Assembly: GCA_046484775.1 (NCBI GenBank)
Contig: JAWOIG010000090.1
Coordinates: 1 to 33,105, forward strand
Length of the DNA: 33,105 nt
Direction: 5' to 3'
Origin: JAFGQE01 sp046484775
Lineage (GTDB): Bacteria > Bacillota > Clostridia > DUPQ01
Each line of letters opens with the position of its first letter. The stretch's first letter is position 1. Both the position numbers and the translations under genes were made by a program. The notes beneath the pieces are model-generated. The model made no database searches, was not told the DNA's origin, and saw nothing but the letters and a program-made list of their open reading frames with translations. This document shows positions 6,034-14,803 of this stretch, one piece after another.

Positions 6034-7557
6034 ATGAAAAAAGTGATCATAGACGATGGAAAGCTCACGCTGGATGACTTTATCGCAGTGTGCAGGAAAG
6101 GCGCGGCAGTCGGAATCTCCGAAGCAGCCATTAAAAGAATAAATGAATCAAGACAGGCCGTGGATGAGTTCGTCGAAAGCGGAAGGATAGTCTATGGCGT
6201 TACGACGGGATTCGGAAGGTTCAGCGATGTCTGCGTGACGAAGGAAGAGTCAAGGGCAATACAACGGAACCTCATAGTTTCGCATGCGGTCGGAAGCGGG
6301 GATTATTTCGATGCCGAAACGGTGAGGGGCATAATCCTTTTGCGGATCAACAACCTGTGCATAGGGTATTCCGGCGTAAGACAGTCAACCATACAGGCCA
6401 TGGTGGACATGCTCAATAAAGGCGTCCACCCCCTTATACCGGAAAAAGGTTCGCTGGGCGCAAGCGGCGATCTGGCTCCGCTGGCCCACATGGTCCTGCC
6501 GATGCTGGGAATGGGCAGGGCCGAATACAGAGGAAAGATAATGTCCGGAAGGGATGCCATGAAAGAAGCGGGCATAGAGCTTATCGAACTTGCCGCCAAG
6601 GAGGGACTTGCATTGATAAACGGCACCCAGGTCATGACTTCCGTAGGAGCGCTCACCGTTTATGATTCGATGAAACTCCTGGACGTCGCCGACCTGTCCG
6701 CGTCAATGACATACGAGGCCCTGCACGGAATAATCTCCGTGCTGGACCCAAGGCTTCATGCGCTGAGACCGCATGCCGGACAGATATTTACGGCGGAAAA
6801 CATGCTGAGGATGCTCAGGGGCAGCGAATGTGCGGTAATGCAGGGGGACGGCAGGATTCAGGATGCGTATTCGCTCCGGTGCACCCCTCAGGTGCATGGT
6901 GCGAGCAGGGATGCCATCGGATTCGTCAGGGAAAAGGTGGAGATAGAGATGAACTCGGTGACGGACAACCCGATAATATTCCACGACACGATGGAAGGGA
7001 TCTCAGGCGGAAACTTTCATGGGCAACCGGTGGCACTTGCGTTCGACCTGATGGCCATCGCCCTTGCGGAACTGGCCGACATATCAGAGCGCAGGCTTGA
7101 AAGGATGGTCAATCCGGCGCTCAACGGGCTGCCGGCATTCCTTGTGGAGAACGGCGGGTTGAATTCGGGTTTCATGATAGTGCAGTACAGCGCCGCGGCG
7201 CTGGTATCGGAGAACAAGGTGCTTTCTCATCCGGCAAGCGTCGATTCCATTCCGTCCTCGGGCAATCAGGAGGATCATGTATCGATGGGCACGATAGGAG
7301 CGAGAAAAGCGAGGGAAATTTATAAAAATGTCAGAAGGGTGATCGCCATGGAGATGATGTGCGCCTGCCAGGCGATTGACCTTGGAAGCAAAAGAAAACT
7401 GGGAACAACAACACAAAAGGCGTATAATTTAGTCAGGGAAAAAGTGGATATGCTGCTGTGCGACCGTGAGATGTATGAGGACATAAACAACCTGGAAAAA
7501 CTTATCGAGGATGAGAAGTTCAATTCCATGATCGATGAAGGCATGGGTGCGCAATGA
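6034..7557 (+). CDS. hutH: Histidine ammonia-lyase
   Basis: A 507-residue cytoplasmic enzyme converting L-histidine to trans-urocanate and ammonia, the first step of histidine degradation. The MIO-forming triad Ala143-Ser144-Gly145 is in GSLGASGDLAPLAH. Other family motifs are YGVTTGFGRF (54-63), NGTQVM and QDHVSMG. The start is placed at ATG 6034, preceded by GGGAG. The same frame is open 23 codons further upstream, but that part lies within the terminator hairpin and is not coding. The gene overlaps hutU by 4 bp (ATGA). Expression is probably controlled by the leader terminator. Confidence 0.97.
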   Translation: MKKVIIDDGKLTLDDFIAVCRKGAAVGISEAAIKRINESRQAVDEFVESGRIVYGVTTGFGRFSDVCVTKEESRAIQRNLIVSHAVGSGDYFDAETVRGIILLRINNLCIGYSGVRQSTIQAMVDMLNKGVHPLIPEKGSLGASGDLAPLAHMVLPMLGMGRAEYRGKIMSGRDAMKEAGIELIELAAKEGLALINGTQVMTSVGALTVYDSMKLLDVADLSASMTYEALHGIISVLDPRLHALRPHAGQIFTAENMLRMLRGSECAVMQGDGRIQDAYSLRCTPQVHGASRDAIGFVREKVEIEMNSVTDNPIIFHDTMEGISGGNFHGQPVALAFDLMAIALAELADISERRLERMVNPALNGLPAFLVENGGLNSGFMIVQYSAAALVSENKVLSHPASVDSIPSSGNQEDHVSMGTIGARKAREIYKNVRRVIAMEMMCACQAIDLGSKRKLGTTTQKAYNLVREKVDMLLCDREMYEDINNLEKLIEDEKFNSMIDEGMGAQ

Positions 7558-9593
7558 CAGGTAAAGCTGAAAATTCAAAAAGCATGAACATAAGGCTCGA
7601 CGATGAATTGCCCGTATATCATCCGTTTGACAAAAATATCAGAAGGGCTCCCGCGAGGGAGCTGCTGCTCAACCAAAACGAAATAAAGCTGGCGCTGAAA
7701 AACGCGCTGAGGTACATACCGGAAAATCTGCACGAAAAGCTGGCGCCCGAGTTTCTTGACGAACTGATGAACAGGGGCAGGATATACGGATATCGCTACA
7801 GACCCCCCGGAAGGATATACGGAAGGCCGTTGGATGAGTATAAGGGAAGCTGCATCGAAGGCAGGGCGTTTCAGGTCATGATTGACAATAATCTTGATTT
7901 TGACATAGCGCTGTACCCTTATGAGCTTGTAACATACGGCGAAACCGGGCAGGTGTGCCAGAACTGGATGCAGTACAGGCTGATCAGGAAGTATCTTGAG
8001 ATAATGACGGACAGGCAGACGCTGGTAGTTTCCTCGGGACACCCCCTTGGATTATTCAGGTCGGACAAAAGGAGCCCCAGGGTCATTATCACAAATGGTC
8101 TGATGGTGGGTATGTTCGATAATCCGGACGACTGGTCCAGGGCGTGCGCGCTCGGCGTATCGAATTACGGCCAGATGACTGCCGGCGGGTGGATGTACAT
8201 AGGTCCGCAGGGAATAGTGCACGGAACCTACAGCACCCTTATCAATGCAGGAAGACTCAAGCTCGGTCTGAAGAATGATGAAAATCTGCAGGGCAGGCTT
8301 TTTGTGACCTCGGGTCTTGGGGGGATGAGCGGCGCTCAGCCCAAGGCAATCGAAATTGCAGGGGGAGTCGGCATAATGGCGGAAGTCGACAATTCGAGGA
8401 TAACCACAAGGCACAGGCAGGGATGGGTCGGCAAGATAACCGACAAGGCAGGCGAGGCGTTTGCCATGGCTGCCGAATACCTGGATAAAAAACGAGCCGG
8501 GTCCATCGCATACCACGGCAACATAATCGATATCCTGGAATACGCCGTGAAAAACAACATACAAATAGACCTGCTTTCGGACCAGACGTCGTGCCATGCG
8601 CCGTATGACGGAGGATATTGCCCGCAGGGCCTTGATTTCGAACAGCGTACGGAAATGCTGCGGACAGACAAGAAAGCCTTTGGAAAACTTGTGGATGAAT
8701 CCCTGAAAAAGCACTTCGGCCTGATCAGAGTCCTGTGCGAACGGGGGACATATTTTTTCGACTACGGCAATTCCTTCATGAAGGCCGTATTTGATGCGGG
8801 TGAAAGAGAAATAGCGAAAAACGGAAAAGACACATCCGACGGATTTATTTTCCCGTCCTATGTCGAGGATATAATGGGCCCAATGCTTTTTGATTACGGG
8901 TATGGCCCTTTCCGGTGGGTATGCCTGAGCGGGAAGACGGAAGACCTTGAAAAGACCGACGCGGCGGCCTTTGGCTCGATAGATCCGAACCGCAGCAGCC
9001 GGGACCGGGACAACTGGATTTGGATAAGGGATGCGGAGAAAAACAACCTGGTCGTCGGCACACAGGCAAGGATTCTTTATCAGGATGCGGCCGGAAGGAT
9101 GAAAATCGCGCTGAAGTTCAATGACATGGTGAGAAAGGGCGAGACAGGCCCCATTCTAATCGGCAGGGACCACCACGACACCGGCGGAACCGACTCGCCG
9201 TTTCGTGAAACGGCCAGCATCAGGGACGGCAGCAACATAACCGCAGACATGGCGGTTCAATGTTTCGCGGGCAACGCCGCCCGCGGAATGAGCCTTGTGG
9301 CTCTTCATAACGGTGGAGGAGTGGGAATTTCAAAGGCCGTGAACGGCGGGTTCGGCCTTGTTCTCGATGGAAGCAGGCGGATTGACGGTATTATTCGCAA
9401 CGCGGTTCCTTTTGATGTAATGGTCGGCGTGGCAAGAAGAAACTGGGCGGGCTGCGATAATTCAATTATAACGGCTGTCGGGTTCAACGAAAACCCCGGG
9501 AGCAAGGGAACCATAACGATACCTTTCAGAGCTGACGAGAGCCTGGTTGACAGCGTTGTCGCCAACTATGCGGACGGAGGGAAAGATGGATAG
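7554..9593 (+). CDS. hutU: Urocanate hydratase (long form)
   Basis: This enzyme adds water to urocanate to give 4-imidazolone-5-propionate, using tightly bound NAD+. The 679-residue length matches the long form (about 670, as in animals and many Clostridia) and not the roughly 555-residue Bacillus/Pseudomonas form. Recognisable segments are TYGETGQVCQNWMQYRLI, SGLGGMSGAQPKA (NAD site) and DHHDTGGTDSPFRET. The ATG overlaps the hutH stop; a second possible start, ATG of MNIRLDDE 30 nt downstream, cannot be excluded. It overlaps the next gene by 8 bp, so translation is coupled. Confidence 0.96.
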   Translation: MTGKAENSKSMNIRLDDELPVYHPFDKNIRRAPARELLLNQNEIKLALKNALRYIPENLHEKLAPEFLDELMNRGRIYGYRYRPPGRIYGRPLDEYKGSCIEGRAFQVMIDNNLDFDIALYPYELVTYGETGQVCQNWMQYRLIRKYLEIMTDRQTLVVSSGHPLGLFRSDKRSPRVIITNGLMVGMFDNPDDWSRACALGVSNYGQMTAGGWMYIGPQGIVHGTYSTLINAGRLKLGLKNDENLQGRLFVTSGLGGMSGAQPKAIEIAGGVGIMAEVDNSRITTRHRQGWVGKITDKAGEAFAMAAEYLDKKRAGSIAYHGNIIDILEYAVKNNIQIDLLSDQTSCHAPYDGGYCPQGLDFEQRTEMLRTDKKAFGKLVDESLKKHFGLIRVLCERGTYFFDYGNSFMKAVFDAGEREIAKNGKDTSDGFIFPSYVEDIMGPMLFDYGYGPFRWVCLSGKTEDLEKTDAAAFGSIDPNRSSRDRDNWIWIRDAEKNNLVVGTQARILYQDAAGRMKIALKFNDMVRKGETGPILIGRDHHDTGGTDSPFRETASIRDGSNITADMAVQCFAGNAARGMSLVALHNGGGVGISKAVNGGFGLVLDGSRRIDGIIRNAVPFDVMVGVARRNWAGCDNSIITAVGFNENPGSKGTITIPFRADESLVDSVVANYADGGKDG

Positions 9594-10476
9594 GATAATG
9601 CAGTGCGTTCCGAATTTCAGCGAAGGCAGGGATTTGACAAAAATAGAAAAAATAGTAGATTGCTTCAGAGCAAAAAATGGCGTGAGGCTGCTTGATTACG
9701 CCAGCGACGCAGACCATAACAGAACAGTTGTGACAGTAACCGGGGAGCCCGCGGAGCTGGGCAAGGCGGTCATAGAGGCGATAGCCAGGGCCGTGGAACT
9801 GATTGATATGACCAAACACAAAGGCCAGCATCCCAGGATGGGTGCGATGGACGTTGTTCCGTTCATTCCGATTAAGAACACGACGATGGAGGACGCCGAC
9901 CGGCTTGCAAAAGAGGTGGCCGAAGAAGCGTCGAAAAGATGCGGGCTGCCATTCATACTCTATGAAGAATCGGCTTCCGCCCCCCATCGCAAAGACCTGT
10001 CCGACATACGCAAAGGTGAATTCGAAGGCATGCCTGCGAAAATGAAATCCTCAGAATGGCGAAGTGATTTCGGACCTGATGAAATTCATCCCACCGCCGG
10101 GATAACCGCAATCGGGGCAAGGAAACCGCTTATCGCCTTTAATATTAAGCTTGATACGGACAATCTTGATATCGCAAGAAAAATCGCCGCCGGCATAAGG
10201 TATTCCGGGGGAGGCTTCAGGTATTGCAAGGCAATGGGGGTCGGGCTCAGGGACCGCGGCATCGTCGAGGTCTCGATGAATCTTACCGATTACGGGAAGA
10301 CGGCCATATACAGGGTCTTTGAGACTGTCAGAATGGAATGCGGGCGGTACGGGGTCAATGTGCTTGGAAGCGAGATAGTCGGAATGGTTCCGATGCAGGC
10401 GCTCATTGAAAGCGCCGCATATTACCTGGGTCTGGAAAATTTCAGCATGGACCAGGTCCTGGAATACAGGTTGTAG
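9586..10476 (+). CDS. ftcD: Glutamate formimidoyltransferase (single-domain)
   Basis: A 296-residue protein transferring the formimino group of N-formimino-L-glutamate to tetrahydrofolate, releasing glutamate. The N-terminus MDRIMQCVPNFSEGRD is the family signature, and HKGQHPRMGAMDVVPFIP follows. The start ATG at 9586 lies inside the hutU end and follows GGAGG. The cyclodeaminase half, fused in animals, is a separate gene two positions downstream. With no hutG or hutF present, histidine carbon must pass through folate here. Confidence 0.94.
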   Translation: MDRIMQCVPNFSEGRDLTKIEKIVDCFRAKNGVRLLDYASDADHNRTVVTVTGEPAELGKAVIEAIARAVELIDMTKHKGQHPRMGAMDVVPFIPIKNTTMEDADRLAKEVAEEASKRCGLPFILYEESASAPHRKDLSDIRKGEFEGMPAKMKSSEWRSDFGPDEIHPTAGITAIGARKPLIAFNIKLDTDNLDIARKIAAGIRYSGGGFRYCKAMGVGLRDRGIVEVSMNLTDYGKTAIYRVFETVRMECGRYGVNVLGSEIVGMVPMQALIESAAYYLGLENFSMDQVLEYRL

Positions 10477-10477
10477 A

Positions 10478-11731
10478 ATGAACGGATTGATATTGACAAA
10501 CATAAGCGAGCTTGTTACCTGCAGGGGAAGAGCACCCAGGCGGGGGGCGGAAATGTCCGACGCCGGAATCATAGCCAATGGCTGTGTCGTTGTGCGGGAT
10601 GGAAGGATTGCCGCCGTGGGCAGAGCCGGGGAAACGGAGGCGAAATACCCGGATGCCGGATTCGAGCGGATCGATTGCTCGGGCAAGGCGGTGCTTCCGG
10701 GTTTTGTGGATTCCCATACGCATTTTGTTTTCGGAGGATACAGACAGGAAGAGTTCATGCGCAGAATGGGCGGCGCCGGCTATATCGACATAATGGCAGA
10801 AGGAGGAGGAATAGCAAGCACGGTGAGAAGCACCAGGGAAGCGGATCTGAACGAGCTCGTTGCAACAGGCCTGCGAAGAGCCGGCGAAACGCTGGCATTC
10901 GGCGTCACGGCATTGGAGGGTAAAAGCGGATACGGACTTGACCTGGATACCGAAATCAAGCAGCTCAGGGCTATGAGGGAAATCAATCAAAGGCAAGCGG
11001 TTGACATTGTGCCCACTTTCCTTGGAGCGCATGCGGTTCCCCGTGAATATGAAGGCCGGACGGACGACTACCTGGATTTCATCATCACAGATGTACTGCC
11101 TGAGGTCAGAAAGGAAGGACTGGCGGAATTCGTTGATATTTTTTGTGAAAAAGGCGTATTTGAAACAGAGCAGTCCCGACGCTATCTCGAGAAGGCGAGG
11201 TCGGAGGGTTTTGGAATAAAGATTCATGCGGACGAAATGGTCTGGTCCGGCGGTGCGGAACTTGCAGCGGAACTTGGGGCGGTTTCCGCGGATCATTTGC
11301 TTCACGCATCGAAAGCGGGCATAAAGGGGCTCGCTGAAAAAGAAGTCATCGCAACCCTTCTGCCCGCAACCGCCTTCATACTTAAGGAGAAATATGCGGA
11401 TGCAAGAAAAATGATTGCAGCCGGATGCGCGGTTGCCCTCGCAACCGATTTCAATCCGGGGAGCGCATTCACAGGGTCGATTCCACTGGTCATAGCCCTG
11501 GCCGCCATCCAAATGAATATGAATGCTGCGGAGATTGTCACTGCGCTGACCATAAACGGGGCATGCGCGCTTGGAATTCAGGATGAAACCGGAAGCATCG
11601 AGGAAGGAAAGAAGGCCGACCTGATAATATTGAAGTATCCATCCATTGATTTCCTGGCGTACAATACAGGGGTGAACATAGTTGAAATGGTCATAAAGAA
11701 CGGCGTTGTCGTCATTGACGGACGGGAGTAA
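10478..11731 (+). CDS. hutI: Imidazolonepropionase
   Basis: A 417-residue metal-dependent amidohydrolase opening 4-imidazolone-5-propionate to N-formiminoglutamate. Metal ligands are visible in LPGFVDSHTHFVFGG (HxH), in IKIHADEM and in the Asp of ATDFNPG. SADHLLHAS is also typical. The ATG at 10478 is one base after the ftcD stop, with no strong ribosome binding site, which suggests reinitiation by ribosomes ending ftcD. A long frame on the opposite strand here is a shadow. Confidence 0.96.
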   Translation: MNGLILTNISELVTCRGRAPRRGAEMSDAGIIANGCVVVRDGRIAAVGRAGETEAKYPDAGFERIDCSGKAVLPGFVDSHTHFVFGGYRQEEFMRRMGGAGYIDIMAEGGGIASTVRSTREADLNELVATGLRRAGETLAFGVTALEGKSGYGLDLDTEIKQLRAMREINQRQAVDIVPTFLGAHAVPREYEGRTDDYLDFIITDVLPEVRKEGLAEFVDIFCEKGVFETEQSRRYLEKARSEGFGIKIHADEMVWSGGAELAAELGAVSADHLLHASKAGIKGLAEKEVIATLLPATAFILKEKYADARKMIAAGCAVALATDFNPGSAFTGSIPLVIALAAIQMNMNAAEIVTALTINGACALGIQDETGSIEEGKKADLIILKYPSIDFLAYNTGVNIVEMVIKNGVVVIDGRE

Positions 11732-11733
11732 CC

Positions 11734-12360
11734 ATGAAAGATCTCAGCATTGCGAAATTTGCAGAAATAACAGCATCAAAAAGAGCGGTCCCGGGAGGAG
11801 GAAGCTCGGCGGCGCTTTGCGGCGGATTGGCGGGCGCCCTGGTTGAGATGGTGGCGAACCTAACCGTGGGAAACAAAAGATATGCGGAATCCGAGGAAAA
11901 GATGAAGATTGCAAGGGACAGGGCCTTGATTCTCAGGCAGGCCCTGCTTGATGGAATCGAGAAAGACAGCAATGCATACTCGGCCGTAATGGATGCGTAC
12001 AGACTTCCCAAGTCCGGGGAAGAGGAAATACGGCTGAGGAACACGGCTGTTCAGGAAGGGCTGAAGAAAGCAGCACGGGTTCCGATGGAAATCGCATCCC
12101 GGGCGTACGATGTTCTGGAACTTTCAGGTGAAGTGGTCAGACATGGAAATAAAAACGCCAAAACTGACGGCCTGGTCTCCGCAATGATGGCCAGGACTGC
12201 GGTTCTTGGAGCATTGCTCAATGTCAAAACCAACCTGGAATTAATAGAAGACGAGGATTTTGTCCGGGTCATGTCGCAAAAAGTTGAGGAGCTCAGGTCG
12301 GGATGTATCCTTAGGGAATCGGAGATATTGGCGGGCGCCGGATTCCGGAACCATGTATGA
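11734..12360 (+). CDS. fchA: Formimidoyltetrahydrofolate cyclodeaminase
   Basis: A 208-residue, mostly helical protein converting 5-formimino-THF to 5,10-methenyl-THF and ammonia. The N-terminal signature is AVPGGGSSAALCGGLAGAL. Folate-linked C1 units can then feed biosynthesis or be recovered as formate with ATP in anaerobes. It starts 2 bp after hutI. Length and motif fit the stand-alone FchA family of purinolytic and histidine-fermenting Clostridia. Confidence 0.93.
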   Translation: MKDLSIAKFAEITASKRAVPGGGSSAALCGGLAGALVEMVANLTVGNKRYAESEEKMKIARDRALILRQALLDGIEKDSNAYSAVMDAYRLPKSGEEEIRLRNTAVQEGLKKAARVPMEIASRAYDVLELSGEVVRHGNKNAKTDGLVSAMMARTAVLGALLNVKTNLELIEDEDFVRVMSQKVEELRSGCILRESEILAGAGFRNHV

Positions 12361-12405
12361 TCATTCCGTGGATTCAATGAATATCGGATATCCGGAGGTG
12401 TAAAG

Positions 12406-12852
12406 ATGACTGAAAACAAGAAGATGGGCATAGGAAAACTGGCGATTTCACTGGCTGTCTCAGACAACAATGAGGAGAAAATAGTCAGTTTTTATGAGAA
12501 AAAGGGATATCGCTTTTTAAAGGGTCGTGTCGGCGCAATGGAGGCGGGCAAGATATTCGCCGCCGTGGAGACGGCGGTCATAAGAGAGAAGCTGATCGAG
12601 GAAAATTATCACGAGGAACATGTTCTTTACCATGCGATAAGCGAAGCGTTCAGCGGTTACTGCAGGGGACCTGTTGCCCTTGAAAGCGTCCTTAGGACTA
12701 CGGGCTTGGTTTTTTCGGTTGCGCGCGGACCGCTTGCCGTCGGGGATGATAAAAACGGGGAATGGCTGGCTGTCGTTCTTTACGGACACATAGGATCCCC
12801 GAGAAGGGGATTCGAGCACGAAGCCATCGGAATGGGGGTTCAGTCCATCTAG
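12406..12852 (+). CDS. hutP: HutP, histidine-responsive RNA-binding antiterminator
   Basis: A 148-residue protein, the same length as Bacillus subtilis HutP. It aligns by eye with that protein along its whole length: GRVGAMEAGKIFAAVETA, HVLYHAISEAFSG, LRTTGLVFSVARG and IGSPRRGFEHEAIGMG. His72, His76 and His138 correspond to the Mg2+/histidine-coordinating residues of the Bacillus protein (His73, His77, His138). HutP hexamers bind NAG-repeat RNA when histidine is present and prevent termination. It is the last gene of the operon and not the first as in Bacillus, so its synthesis would be self-reinforcing. GGAGGTG precedes the ATG. Confidence 0.93.
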   Translation: MTENKKMGIGKLAISLAVSDNNEEKIVSFYEKKGYRFLKGRVGAMEAGKIFAAVETAVIREKLIEENYHEEHVLYHAISEAFSGYCRGPVALESVLRTTGLVFSVARGPLAVGDDKNGEWLAVVLYGHIGSPRRGFEHEAIGMGVQSI

Positions 12853-13175
12853 ATTCAAGAGTCGGCGAAGACACGGAACCGGGCCATGAATTCCGTGAGC
12901 AAGCCGCCGCTATATGTTCTTTGCAACCTGGCTCAGTAAATCCTGTACATTCGTTATTATGGTTGTCACCGACAGGGATCCCCTGTCCTTTAATCTATTT
13001 ATGGCAAATTCCGTTGTGTACACACTATATATACAGGCCGCACAACCCCGCCCCTAATAGTGGCAGGCTCCTTACATATTATTTTTCCCCTGGCGGGCTT
13101 GATCGGGCTTTTGGCCGGTATGCCGCTGAAACTGACCCGGCCGGCTACCGGGCTCTGCGGTTTTTGACTGAAGCA
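12853..13175. other. 323-bp gap between convergent hutP and pepC
   Basis: No convincing gene. The gap holds the GACAGGG hairpin described next, a TGTGTACACA palindrome near 13016, and GC-rich short inverted repeats (CCCGG/CCGGG around 13136-13155) that may help terminate pepC transcription on the minus strand. The frame running through it on the plus strand continues out of hutP in another phase and has no family resemblance. Confidence 0.5.
12971..13000 (+). terminator. Possible hut operon terminator
   Basis: GACAGGG-ATC-CCCTGTC (7-bp stem, 3-nt loop) followed by CTTTAATCTATTT. The U-tract is interrupted, so this is a weak terminator. It lies about 120 nt after hutP. Confidence 0.45.
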
Positions 13176-14513
13176 TTACAATGCCAGGGAACCCATGGGA
13201 TCCCACGGCTTTAGTTCAATGGGCTCAAGCCTCAATGCCTCAAGATGCTCCGGGGCCAGGTGCTTTTTGTTTACGACCACCTGGTACATATACTGGTCAA
13301 ACCACTTGTCCGACATGATGAACCAGCCGTCCTTACCGGATTTGTCGCCCCAGCTGTTCTCGACTTTCCATCGGACGGGCTTTTTGTCCACGATGTTGAC
13401 GGCGGTGAATACCATTGCATGGGTCATCAATGAATCGCCGTATTCAAGCTGCTCCGCCTTGGTAAGCCCGACATCCGTCCCGAGAGCCGCATGATAATCA
13501 TATATGCCCGTGTCCATTATTCCGAGCTTCTTGTTCAGCATCTTCCCGACATCGCATCCGAACCAGACCACCTCGTCATCCAGCAGCTGGGCCGCCGCCG
13601 CTTTCTTAAGGTCTTCAACCGGTACGTTAAGATATAGGACCGGGCGGCCGCCGACTACATTGCCCAGGCGCTGAACCGTATAGGTCCTGCCGTAAGGCTT
13701 GTCCTTTGTCGGTGCATTGATCAGGCTCACGTATTCGGTAAGGGGGACATCTATGTATTCGTTGTAAAAGGATTTCGGGGTCAGGCCTTCCTTGCGGAAG
13801 AACTTCTCGTCCTTGTCGCGGTATTCGAAATCGAATCTTTCGGGAGGAGTCCCGAGACATCTGCAAAGAACCGTATATACTTCCCCCAGCATGATGTCCT
13901 TTTTGGTCCTGAGCTCATCAATGCCAACTCCCCCGTCTGATAGCCTCCTAAGCAAAGCGGCGTCCTTTCGAAGCTTCCTGGTGAGCAGCCCGGTCATTCC
14001 CCCTGTGTTGCCGCTATGGAAGGTCTCCGGCATAATCCATTTCGGGACGACGCCATATTTCCCGATTATGTTGACAAGCATGTCCCACTGCCCGCCGTCA
14101 TTCAGCGGACCGGCAAGAAGCCATGCTATCAGCCTTGAATCAGTTGCTTCATACAAGGTGTCGAGTATGTTCTCATAGAAGTAATTTGCTTTTTCAAGCT
14201 TGTCATAAAACAGTATGTAATTCTGGGACAACTCAAAGGTTTTCAAATTGCATTTTGACATCACCTGCTTGCGAAGCACATTCATGCCTGCGAACATCCA
14301 GCATCTTCCGCTGGACATCTGGTTGGTTATATCACCGGTTTTTATTTCATTTGAAAAGGTGAACTGCATGTCGGTTTCAGATTGCTGGTTCATCGCCACC
14401 GCCTCGATGCCATTGTTTACAATGGCTTTCTGTATGATGCCGTGGGAAGGGTCGCCGAGCATCGCGGCATTGTATGATTTCAGGGATTCAAGTGTGATGG
14501 ATTTGTCTGGCAT
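13176..14513 (-). CDS. pepC: Aminopeptidase C (bleomycin hydrolase family, peptidase C1B)
   Basis: A 445-residue cytoplasmic papain-fold cysteine aminopeptidase, normally a hexameric barrel that trims peptides, fitting an organism living on amino acids. Catalytic residues are Cys71 in SSGRCWMFAG, His364 in LMTHAMVF and Asn385 in VENSWGD. Gln65, in TNQMSSGRC, supports the oxyanion hole. It has no signal peptide. An AAGGAG site precedes the ATG. Transcribed alone, divergent from rpsF and convergent with the hut operon. Confidence 0.95.
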   Translation of the reverse strand: MPDKSITLESLKSYNAAMLGDPSHGIIQKAIVNNGIEAVAMNQQSETDMQFTFSNEIKTGDITNQMSSGRCWMFAGMNVLRKQVMSKCNLKTFELSQNYILFYDKLEKANYFYENILDTLYEATDSRLIAWLLAGPLNDGGQWDMLVNIIGKYGVVPKWIMPETFHSGNTGGMTGLLTRKLRKDAALLRRLSDGGVGIDELRTKKDIMLGEVYTVLCRCLGTPPERFDFEYRDKDEKFFRKEGLTPKSFYNEYIDVPLTEYVSLINAPTKDKPYGRTYTVQRLGNVVGGRPVLYLNVPVEDLKKAAAAQLLDDEVVWFGCDVGKMLNKKLGIMDTGIYDYHAALGTDVGLTKAEQLEYGDSLMTHAMVFTAVNIVDKKPVRWKVENSWGDKSGKDGWFIMSDKWFDQYMYQVVVNKKHLAPEHLEALRLEPIELKPWDPMGSLAL

Positions 14514-14625
14514 ACGGATCTCCTTGTGAAAATTACTTTTATATGAAGGAAAAGTTCCCTCGAATCAATCATAGCATATTTCTTGCTGTTTAAGAATCAG
14601 CTTCATCCATGCAGAGGTTTCCACT

Positions 14626-14698
14626 GTGTCAAAACCCTAGAGGTTATTAGTACAAAACCCATCATATCTGTGTCAAAAACCTCTGGGGTTTTTGACAC
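14626..14698. repeat. Dispersed palindromic element, copy 2, with a degenerate neighbour
   Basis: 14670-14698 is a complete palindrome with GTGTCAAAAACC/GGTTTTTGACAC arms around a short CTCTG-type loop. Its first 25 bp are identical to 5836-5860. A related degenerate sequence starting GTGTCAAAACCC lies at 14626-14650. Both main copies sit 15-20 bp upstream of a plus-strand promoter -35 box (hut and rpsF). The rest of the 290-bp gap 14514-14803 holds only the rpsF promoter and leader. Confidence 0.65.
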
Positions 14699-14712
14699 AA
14701 GGTTATTTCATC

Positions 14713-14741
14713 TTGTGTTTTCCTATGGCATCATGTATAAT
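14713..14741 (+). promoter_or_regulatory. rpsF-ssb-rpsR promoter
   Basis: TTGTGT (14713-14718), 17 bp, and a perfect TATAAT (14736-14741). Predicted start is about 14748, so the leader is about 55 nt. Confidence 0.65.
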
Positions 14742-14755
14742 GCTTTACGCATCGA

Positions 14756-14794
14756 CCTTGCCCCTGAAAGGGGGCCGTATAGTCCGGAAGGAGG
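14756..14794 (+). promoter_or_regulatory. Probable S6:S18-binding autoregulatory leader
   Basis: An outer stem CCTT/AAGG (14756-14759 with 14788-14791) and an inner stem GCCCC/GGGGC (14760-14764 with 14771-14775) are separated on the 3' side by a bulge, CGTATAGTCCGG, that contains CCG. This layout matches the known rpsF leader motif in which S6:S18 binds a CCG-bearing bulge. The outer stem includes part of the AAGGAGG ribosome binding site, so binding would hide it. Confidence 0.5.
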
Positions 14795-14803
14795 TGATTA
14801 ACT

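Noticed and set aside
10442..11512. A 356-codon minus-strand frame
   Set aside because: Fully antisense to hutI, which has all its family motifs; the frame has no recognisable protein features.
12762..13214. A 150-codon plus-strand frame spanning the end of hutP and the gap to pepC
   Set aside because: It overlaps hutP and pepC ends in other frames, has no ribosome binding site and no family resemblance.
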